A stretch of DNA of 64,000 nt from UBA1723 sp045629285 (GTDB taxonomy: Bacteria; Bacteroidota; Bacteroidia; Bacteroidales; Paludibacteraceae). Under the pieces are notes generated by a model. It saw only the letters and a program-made list of their open reading frames with translations. It was not told where the DNA came from and ran no database searches. The stretch is taken from NCBI GenBank assembly GCA_045629285.1, contig JAZQQY010000016.1, positions 5,708 to 69,707 of the forward strand, in the 5' to 3' direction. This document shows positions 59,001-64,000 of the stretch, piece by piece. The number at the start of each line of letters is the position of its first letter. Within the stretch, counting starts at the first letter, position 1. A program made the translations under genes and the position numbers.

Positions 59001-60529
59001 ACTCTATCGAGGACCTTGCACAGTTGATCTTCGACCTTAAGAATATCAACCCTACTGCAGCAGTTTCAGTTAAGTTGGTTGCTGAGAGCGGTGTAGGTAC
59101 AATCGCTGCCGGTGTTGCTAAGGCAAACGCAGATTTGATTGTTATCTCAGGTGCAGAAGGTGGTACAGGTGCATCACCAGCGTCTTCAATGAGATTTGCT
59201 GGTATCTCTCCTGAAATCGGTCTTGCAGAGACACAGCAGACATTGGTTTTGAACGGTCTTCGTGGACGTGTACGTTTGCAGACAGACGGTCAGTTGAAGA
59301 CAGGTCGCGACGTAATCTTGACAGCACTTCTAGGAGCAGACGAGTTCAGCTTCGGTACACTTCCTTTGATCGTTCTAGGATGTGTAATGATGAGAAAGTG
59401 TAACACTAATACATGTCCGGTAGGCGTTGCAACTCAGGATCCTAAGCTTCGTGAAAGATTCATGGGTCGTGCTGAATATCTAGTAAACTATTTCACTTTC
59501 TTGGCTCAGGAGGTTCGTGAGTACCTTGCAGAGATGGGCTTCAAGAAGTTCGAGGATATCATCGGTCACACAGAGTTGATCGAGGTTAAGCCAATGGATA
59601 ACGATAAGCACAAAACTTTGGATTTCTCACGTCTTCTTGCACGTGTCGACAGCAAAGAGTCGCTATGTTGGGATCACAGAGCATTCTCGAAGGTTGAAGG
59701 TGTTAAGGATTTCGACATTCTTGCTCAGTCTAAGGATGCAATCGAGAAGAAGCAGGAGGTTAACCTTGATTTCGCAATCAAGAATACAGACCGTGCCGTA
59801 GGTACAATGCTTTCAGGTGCAATCGCAATGAAGTATGGTGAGGAGGGCCTTCCTGATTCTACAGTAAATATTAAGTTCAAGGGTTCTGCTGGTCAGTCAT
59901 TCGGAGCATTCCTTGCTAAGGGTGTAAACTTCAAGCTTGAGGGTGAGACTAACGACTACTTCGGTAAGGGTCTTTCTGGTGGACGTATCTCAATCCTTCC
60001 TCCAGTAAGAAGCAACTTCGAGGCAGACAAGAACATCATCGCCGGTAACACAGGTTTGTATGGTGCGACAACTGGTGAACTTTACGTTAATGGTCGCGTA
60101 GGTGAGCGTTTCGGAGTTCGTAACTCAGGTGCTATCGCAGTCATCGAGGGTGCAGGCGACCACTGCTGTGAGTACATGACAGGTGGACGTGTGGTAGTTC
60201 TTGGTGAGACTGGACGTAACTTCGCAGCCGGTATGTCAGGTGGTGTCGCTTACGTTTGGGACAAGAACCACAACTTTGACTACTTCTGTAACATGGATAT
60301 GGTCGAGCTAAGCCTTATTGAGGAGGCAAGCTACCGTAAGGAGTTGCACGAGTTGATCCGCAAGCACTGGTTGTACACAGGTTCTAGCCTTGCTCGTACA
60401 ATGCTTGACGACTGGAACCACTACGTAGAGGAGTTCATCCAGGTAGTTCCAATCGAGTACAAGAGAGTACTTCAGGAGGAGCAGTTGAAGAAGCTTCAGA
60501 ACAAGATCGCTGACATCAAAGCTGAGTAA
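56048..60529 (+). CDS. gltB: Glutamate synthase large subunit
   Basis: A 1493-residue enzyme that makes glutamate from glutamine and 2-oxoglutarate. A propeptide of 18 residues precedes the N-terminal nucleophile Cys19 (EHDACGVGM). The class II glutaminase domain runs to about 430. The synthase domain carries SNTGEGGEDNARYH and GAEGGTGASPAS for FMN and CVMMRKCNTNTCPVGVATQD for the 3Fe-4S cluster (near 1115-1135). The C-terminal GXGXG beta-helix (GGRISILPP, GATTGELYVNG, GGRVVVLGETG) completes it. gltD follows 95 bases on. The codon use is that of a highly expressed gene, with little bias against its neighbours. Confidence 0.97.
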   Translation: MQNNFTKGLYTPANEHDACGVGMVVNIHGNKSHELVDSALRVLENMMHRGAEGADGKSGDGAGIMVQIPHEFILLKGIPVPEKGKYGTGLVFLPKDKVEQDKILKIMIEVIEAEGLNLMKLRDVPTNPACLGKVALESEPDIKQIFVTGVSNEEAPNLERKLYIIRKKIENEVKHKDFYIVSLSSKNIIYKGMLSSMQVRDYFDDLRDAYFTSGLALVHSRFSTNTFPTWSLAQPFRLLCHNGEINTVRGNRNWMKARESVLNSGLLGDISDIRPIVQPNMSDSASLDNVFEFFVMSGLSLPHAMALLVPESFNDKNPISDDLKAFYEYHSILMEPWDGPAALMFSDGRYAGGMLDRNGLRPSRYLITNNDMMVVASEVGVLDFDPSEIKQKGRLQPGKILMIDTEEGKIYYDGDLKAQLAAEHPYRNWLHTNRIQLEKLKSGRKVANSVPNYKSKLLNFGFAKEDIVKTIIPMAVNGAEPVAAMGNDTPLAVISDRPQIFFNYFRQQFAQVTNPAIDPIREELVMSLTEYIGKVGPGILNPDESNCKMVRLPHPILSNAELDILCNIRYKGFVTTKLPMLFEASKGEEGLKEAIDNLCKSAEESVDKGINYIILSDRDVDDKHAVIPCLLAVSAVHHYLISVGKRVQTALIVESGEIREVMHAALLLGYGASALNPYMTFAVLDELVKNKEIQEDYATAEHNYIKAVCKGLYKIMSKMGISTIRSYRGAKIFESIGLSESLLKTYFGTEISTIGGIGLKQIANDAIKLHDTAMSATEEDMVPDSGLFAYRKDGIAHAWNPETISTLQIATRMGSYKKYKEYTNYVDNKEKQIFIRDFFDFKKAAKPIPVDQVEPVESIVKHFVTGAMSFGALSIEAHEAIALAMNKLGARSNTGEGGEDNARYHSSVDGVSLSSKTKQIASGRFGVTAEYLVNAEEIQIKVAQGAKPGEGGQLPGFKVNEVIAKTRNAIPGISLISPPPHHDIYSIEDLAQLIFDLKNINPTAAVSVKLVAESGVGTIAAGVAKANADLIVISGAEGGTGASPASSMRFAGISPEIGLAETQQTLVLNGLRGRVRLQTDGQLKTGRDVILTALLGADEFSFGTLPLIVLGCVMMRKCNTNTCPVGVATQDPKLRERFMGRAEYLVNYFTFLAQEVREYLAEMGFKKFEDIIGHTELIEVKPMDNDKHKTLDFSRLLARVDSKESLCWDHRAFSKVEGVKDFDILAQSKDAIEKKQEVNLDFAIKNTDRAVGTMLSGAIAMKYGEEGLPDSTVNIKFKGSAGQSFGAFLAKGVNFKLEGETNDYFGKGLSGGRISILPPVRSNFEADKNIIAGNTGLYGATTGELYVNGRVGERFGVRNSGAIAVIEGAGDHCCEYMTGGRVVVLGETGRNFAAGMSGGVAYVWDKNHNFDYFCNMDMVELSLIEEASYRKELHELIRKHWLYTGSSLARTMLDDWNHYVEEFIQVVPIEYKRVLQEEQLKKLQNKIADIKAE

Positions 60530-60536
60530 GTTAACG

Positions 60537-60610
60537 TAATTAAGAATTAAAAGTTAAGAATTAAGAACAGAGCAAAGAATTTTTAACTCTTCCTTCTTAA
60601 TTCTTAATTT
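60537..60610. repeat. Long AT-rich inverted repeat between gltB and gltD
   Basis: A 17-base arm at 60551-60567 (AAGTTAAGAATTAAGAA) pairs with 60594-60610 with a single G-T wobble across a 26-base loop. It lies between gltB and gltD. It has TTAAGAATTAAG units also found at 13331-13366 and 61975-62065. Confidence 0.75.
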
Positions 60611-60624
60611 CAAAGATATAGATT

Positions 60625-61974
60625 ATGGGAAATCCTAAAGCATTCCTAACAGTGCCTCGTAAAGAGGCTGGATATCGCCCCGTTCAAGACCGTATCCGTG
60701 ATTTCGGTGAGGTGGAGCAGACATTAAATACTAAAGACAGACAGGAACAGGCATCTCGATGCATGGACTGTGGTGTCCCATTCTGTCACTGGGCTTGCCC
60801 GCTAGGCAACAAGCAGCCTGAATGGCAAGACGCACTATATAAAGGTAAGTGGGAAGAGGCTTACAAACTACTTTCTGCTACAAATGACTTCCCTGAGTTT
60901 ACAGGTCGTATCTGTCCTGCACTTTGTGAGAAGAGTTGTGTGCTTAACCTAACAATCGGTGAGCCAACAACATGTCGTGAGAACGAGTGCGCTATCATTG
61001 AGCGTGCATTCCTTGAGGGTTATGTTCCAGTTCACACATACGCACGCAACGGTAAGAAGGTTGCCGTTATCGGTGCAGGTCCTGCAGGTCTTTCTGTTGC
61101 AGCACAGCTTAACAAGAAGGGTTACGAGGTAACTGTATTCGAGAAAAACGAGGCTGCAGGTGGTCTACTAAGATATGGTATTCCTAACTTCAAGTTGAAT
61201 AAGTCGGTTATCGACCGTCGTATCAGCATCATGGAGCAGGAAGGAATCAAATTCCTATACAACCAGACAATCGATTGCACTAAGCTTCCTGAGGGATTCG
61301 ATGCATACGCTGTCTGTACTGGTACTCCAACAGCTCGTGACCTTAAGATCGAAGGACGTGAGTTGAAGGGAATCTACCTTGCTCTTGAGATGCTTTCTCA
61401 GCAGAACCGAGTTCTTGCTGGTATGAAGTTCAAGGATTCAGAGCTTGTAAATGCAAAGGGTAAGAAGGTGCTTGTAATCGGTGGTGGTGATACAGGTTCA
61501 GACTGTATCGGTACTGCTAACCGTCAGGGTGCTGTAAGCGTGACTCAGATCGAGATCATGCCAGAGCCACCTGTAGGTCACAACCCTGCTACACCATGGC
61601 CAAACTGGCCAAATATCAAGAAGACAACTTCTTCACACAAGGAAGGTTGTGAGAGAAGATGGCTTCTAAACTCTAACAAGTTTATCGGTAAGGATGGTAA
61701 GCTTACAGGAGTTGAGGTTGAGGGAGTTATTTGGGAGCCAAATCCAGAAGGTGGTCGCCCAATCATGAAGCTTGACGGTAAGAAGGAGATCATCGAGTGC
61801 GATATGGTACTTCTTGCTATGGGATTCATCAAGCCTGAGCATCCAAAGTATGCCGACAATGTATTCTTGGTCGGTGATGCTGCATCAGGTGCAAGCCTTG
61901 TAGTACGCGCTATCGCTTCAGGCCGTAAGGTGGCTGAGCAGATTGACGCCTACGTTAATGGAGTTAAAAAGTAA
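60625..61974 (+). CDS. gltD: Glutamate synthase small subunit
   Basis: A 449-residue NAD(P)H-oxidising subunit that feeds electrons to GltB. The N-terminal cysteine clusters CMDCGVPFCHWACPLGNKQ and GRICPALCEKSCVLN bind two 4Fe-4S clusters. The FAD-binding VAVIGAGPAGLSVAAQL follows at about 148-165, then the NAD(P)H-binding VLVIGGGDTGSDCIGTA at about 286-303. The C-terminal VFLVGDAASGASLVVRAI contacts FAD. It forms the GltBD holoenzyme; the pair sits immediately before the asparagine synthase gene. Confidence 0.96.
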   Translation: MGNPKAFLTVPRKEAGYRPVQDRIRDFGEVEQTLNTKDRQEQASRCMDCGVPFCHWACPLGNKQPEWQDALYKGKWEEAYKLLSATNDFPEFTGRICPALCEKSCVLNLTIGEPTTCRENECAIIERAFLEGYVPVHTYARNGKKVAVIGAGPAGLSVAAQLNKKGYEVTVFEKNEAAGGLLRYGIPNFKLNKSVIDRRISIMEQEGIKFLYNQTIDCTKLPEGFDAYAVCTGTPTARDLKIEGRELKGIYLALEMLSQQNRVLAGMKFKDSELVNAKGKKVLVIGGGDTGSDCIGTANRQGAVSVTQIEIMPEPPVGHNPATPWPNWPNIKKTTSSHKEGCERRWLLNSNKFIGKDGKLTGVEVEGVIWEPNPEGGRPIMKLDGKKEIIECDMVLLAMGFIKPEHPKYADNVFLVGDAASGASLVVRAIASGRKVAEQIDAYVNGVKK

Positions 61975-61997
61975 AAAATAAGAATTAAAAATGGCAC

Positions 61998-62023
61998 AAC
62001 TTGATGGGAGGGCCCGTCAAGTT
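61998..62023. repeat. Strong hairpin between gltD and asnB
   Basis: AACTTGATGGG (61998-62008) pairs with CCCGTCAAGTT (62013-62023) with one wobble over a 4-base loop. No T tract follows, so it is not a classical terminator. AT-rich TTAAGAATT units flank it on both sides. It may protect or process the mRNA. Confidence 0.55.
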
Positions 62024-62078
62024 GGCCTTAATAATTCTCATTTAACTCTTCATTATTCACTTTTAATTCGAACTGAAT

Positions 62079-63749
62079 ATGTGTGGTATAGTTTGTGCGT
62101 TCGACTTTAAGAAGTCGTCGCAGGAGTTGCGTCCGCAGCTTCTTGAAATGTCAAAGAAAATACGTCACCGTGGTCCAGATTGGTCTGGTATCTATTGTGG
62201 CGACAAAGCAATACTTGCTCACGAAAGATTAGCTATTGTTGACCCACAGAGCGGTCAGCAGCCATTGTTTAGTAAAGATGGTAAGCTTGTTCTTGCTGTC
62301 AACGGAGAAATCTACAATCACCAGAGCATTCGCGACCGTCAGGCTGGTTCATACGAGTTTTTGACTAAGAGCGACTGTGAGGTTGTACTTTCACTTTACC
62401 GTGAGAAGGGAATCAATTTCATTGAGGATCTAAACGGAATTTTCGCATTTGCACTTTACGATATTGAGAATGATTGTTATCTAGTGGCTCGCGACCACCA
62501 GGGTATTATTCCTCTTTACATGGGTTGGGATAAGGACGGCGCTTTCTACGTAGCTTCGGAAATGAAGGCTCTAGAGGGTTACTGTGAGACAATCAAGTCG
62601 TTTCCTCCAGGACACTACTACTACTCAAAGGATGGTGAACTTAAGACTTGGTACAAGCGCGACTGGATGGAGTACGACGCAGTTAAGGATAACACATCAA
62701 GTGTCGACGAGTTACGTGAGGCCCTTGAGGCAGCTGTTAAGCGTCAGTTGATGACAGACGTTCCTTACGGTGTTCTTCTATCAGGTGGTCTTGACTCATC
62801 TATCGTATCTGCAGTTGCTAAGAAGTTCGCTTCACAGCGTGTGGAGAGTGGTGATCAGCAGGGTGCTTGGTGGCCGCAGTTGCACTCATTCGCAGTTGGA
62901 TTGAAGGGTGCTCCAGACTTGGCAGCAGCTAAGAAGGTGGCAGATCATATCGGAACTGTTCACCACGAAATCAACTTCACTGTACAGGAAGGTCTTGACG
63001 CCGTTCGCGACGTTATCTACCATATCGAGACATACGATGTAACTACAGTTCGTGCAAGTACTCCGATGTATCTTCTTGCCCGTGTTATCAAGAGCATGGG
63101 TATCAAGATGGTGCTTTCAGGTGAGGGTGCCGACGAGATTTTCGGTGGTTACCTATACTTCCACAAGGCTCCAAACGCAGAGGAGTTGCATAAGGAGACT
63201 GTAAGAAAGCTTGCTAAACTTCACATGTACGACTGCTTGCGTGCAAACAAGAGCCTTTCTGCTTGGGGTGTTGAAGGTCGTGTGCCATTCCTTGACAAGG
63301 AGTTCATGGACGTAGCAATGCGTTTGAATCCAAAGGATAAGTTGAGCGGTACAGTCGGCAAGATGGAGAAGTGGATCCTTCGTAAGGCATTTGAGAACTA
63401 CTTGCCAGAAGAGGTTGCTTGGAGACAGAAAGAGCAGTTCTCCGACGGTGTAGGTTACAGTTGGATCGACACATTGAAAGAACTTACTTCTCAGAAGGTT
63501 ACAGACGAGCAGATGAAGCACGCTGCAGAGCGTTTCCCAATCAATCCGCCTATGACTAAGGAGGAATACTACTACCGCACAATCTTCGAGGAGCACTTCC
63601 CAAGCCAGACAGCAGCACAGACTGTTCCAAGCGAGAAGAGTGTAGCTTGCTCTACAGCTATCGCGCTTGAGTGGGATGAAGCATTCAAGAACATGAATGA
63701 TCCATCAGGACGTGCAGTTAAGAGTGTACATAATCAGGCTTATAAGTAA
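62079..63749 (+). CDS. asnB: Asparagine synthase B (glutamine-hydrolysing)
   Basis: A 556-residue enzyme that makes asparagine from aspartate, glutamine and ATP. Cys2 (MCGIVCAFD) is the glutaminase nucleophile once Met is removed. The N-terminal domain runs to about 205 (GEIYNHQSIR, KSDCEVVLSL, VNGEIYNH). The synthetase domain carries the PP-loop LLSGGLDSSIVSAV near 230-240, and VLSGEGADEIFGGYLYFHKA near 345. It resembles E. coli AsnB in length and motifs. It completes a nitrogen-assimilation group with gltB and gltD. Confidence 0.96.
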   Translation: MCGIVCAFDFKKSSQELRPQLLEMSKKIRHRGPDWSGIYCGDKAILAHERLAIVDPQSGQQPLFSKDGKLVLAVNGEIYNHQSIRDRQAGSYEFLTKSDCEVVLSLYREKGINFIEDLNGIFAFALYDIENDCYLVARDHQGIIPLYMGWDKDGAFYVASEMKALEGYCETIKSFPPGHYYYSKDGELKTWYKRDWMEYDAVKDNTSSVDELREALEAAVKRQLMTDVPYGVLLSGGLDSSIVSAVAKKFASQRVESGDQQGAWWPQLHSFAVGLKGAPDLAAAKKVADHIGTVHHEINFTVQEGLDAVRDVIYHIETYDVTTVRASTPMYLLARVIKSMGIKMVLSGEGADEIFGGYLYFHKAPNAEELHKETVRKLAKLHMYDCLRANKSLSAWGVEGRVPFLDKEFMDVAMRLNPKDKLSGTVGKMEKWILRKAFENYLPEEVAWRQKEQFSDGVGYSWIDTLKELTSQKVTDEQMKHAAERFPINPPMTKEEYYYRTIFEEHFPSQTAAQTVPSEKSVACSTAIALEWDEAFKNMNDPSGRAVKSVHNQAYK

Positions 63750-63779
63750 AGATAGGCAGCATAATAATTTGTTTCTTGG

Positions 63780-63810
63780 GGGTGATGCAGTGATGCGTCG
63801 CCCTTTTTTT
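63780..63810 (+). terminator. Terminator of asnB
   Basis: GGGTGATGCA pairs with TGCGTCGCCC (two G-T wobbles) over a GTGA loop, followed by seven T. Confidence 0.85.
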
Positions 63811-63835
63811 GTGATTATACAAGTTGAAGAAATAA

Positions 63836-63934
63836 TCATGTTATCGCGCAATCCCATACAATACGGTTTGATGGGCTAGGCTTTATTGCAGGAGCGACCT
63901 CTAATGCCAGCTCACAGTAATATCCACATATCAC
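63836..63934 (-). other. Small minus-strand open frame, uncertain
   Basis: From GTG 63934 to TGA 63836-63838 a 32-codon frame reads VICGYYCELALEV then APAIKPSPSNRIVWDCAIT. It has no promoter or ribosome site that I can see, and no signal peptide. It may be a short peptide, a decayed gene or chance. Confidence 0.2.
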
Positions 63935-63985
63935 GGATAATTGTTTAAATCTTTAATTATAAGTCGAAAATTCCCTAAAAAATTG

Positions 63986-63993
63986 TACCTTTG
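63986..63993 (+). promoter_or_regulatory. TAnnTTTG box at the right edge
   Basis: TACCTTTG followed by CACC lies 7 bases before the window end, so the transcript belongs to a gene beyond it. The -33 element is not clear. Confidence 0.45.
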
Positions 63994-64000
63994 CACCTGA

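Noticed and set aside
61998..62023. Hairpin between gltD and asnB as a terminator
   Set aside because: The stem is strong, but no T tract follows on either strand. It is kept only as a hairpin/repeat.
1..64000. CRISPR arrays, prophage or intact insertion sequences
   Set aside because: No regularly spaced direct repeats, transposase or integrase motifs, or phage structural genes were seen. The only phage-like hint is the orphan methyltransferase.

Overview
The window looks like a chromosomal segment of a Bacteroidales bacterium (phylum Bacteroidota). It has moderate to low GC. Promoters are of the TAnnTTTG type, most starts lack a clear Shine-Dalgarno sequence, and the tRNA has no encoded CCA. 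Type IX secretion (T9SS) signals are present: a type B (CHU_C-like) sorting domain, a PorP/SprF partner, and a type A sorting domain. Other Bacteroidota-style genes are FabK, NhaD, DUF1573, PorT-like barrels and the RpoN/GltBD/AsnB set. The family cannot be named from the sequence alone. No rRNA, CRISPR, prophage or intact insertion sequence was seen.

Layout. Positions 1-1139 hold two tandem M14-type (succinylglutamate desuccinylase/aspartoacylase-like) genes. Positions 1301-6834 hold a cytoplasmic FKBP isomerase and a secretion/surface block: a repeat-bearing T9SS adhesin-like protein, its PorP/SprF partner, a secreted unknown and an outer membrane barrel. Positions 6966-13330 run tgt, an LptF/G permease, acyl-CoA carboxyltransferase, a biotin carrier and an M3 peptidase. 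On the minus strand at 13484-21589 lie DUF1573, tRNA-Met, ychF, a PIF1-like helicase, an LpxL-like acyltransferase and an OmpA protein, with one plus-strand HAD phosphatase among them. Positions 21743-27722 carry nhaD, a lipoprotein, an EpsG-like membrane protein with a long charged tail, a cation efflux protein and a DUF4197 protein. Positions 28118-42747 are a Wzx/Wzy-type exopolysaccharide locus: glycosyltransferases, flippase, polymerase, WecA-like initiating transferase, a T9SS-exported CotH protein and a Wzz/Wzc chain-length protein whose kinase motifs look degenerate. An orphan cytosine methyltransferase follows. The minus strand then has an SDR-rpoN-membrane protein-GLUG lipoprotein operon, a fabH-fabK-fabF fatty-acid cluster and dGTPase. 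The window ends with lpxK-punA and the nitrogen-assimilation genes gltB, gltD and asnB.

Functional themes are envelope construction (LptF/G, LpxK, LpxL-like, OmpA, barrels, EPS), T9SS surface display, central nitrogen and fatty-acid metabolism, and possible propionate-pathway decarboxylation. The most noteworthy signals are: the degenerate tyrosine-kinase domain and the T9SS CotH protein embedded in the EPS locus; the C5 methyltransferase with an apparently rearranged motif order; zinc ligands missing from Tgt and from an M14 protein; a dispersed family of GAGACG...CGTCTC palindromes, some acting as terminators; and several decayed coding remnants in gaps, including a frameshifted T9SS sorting domain.
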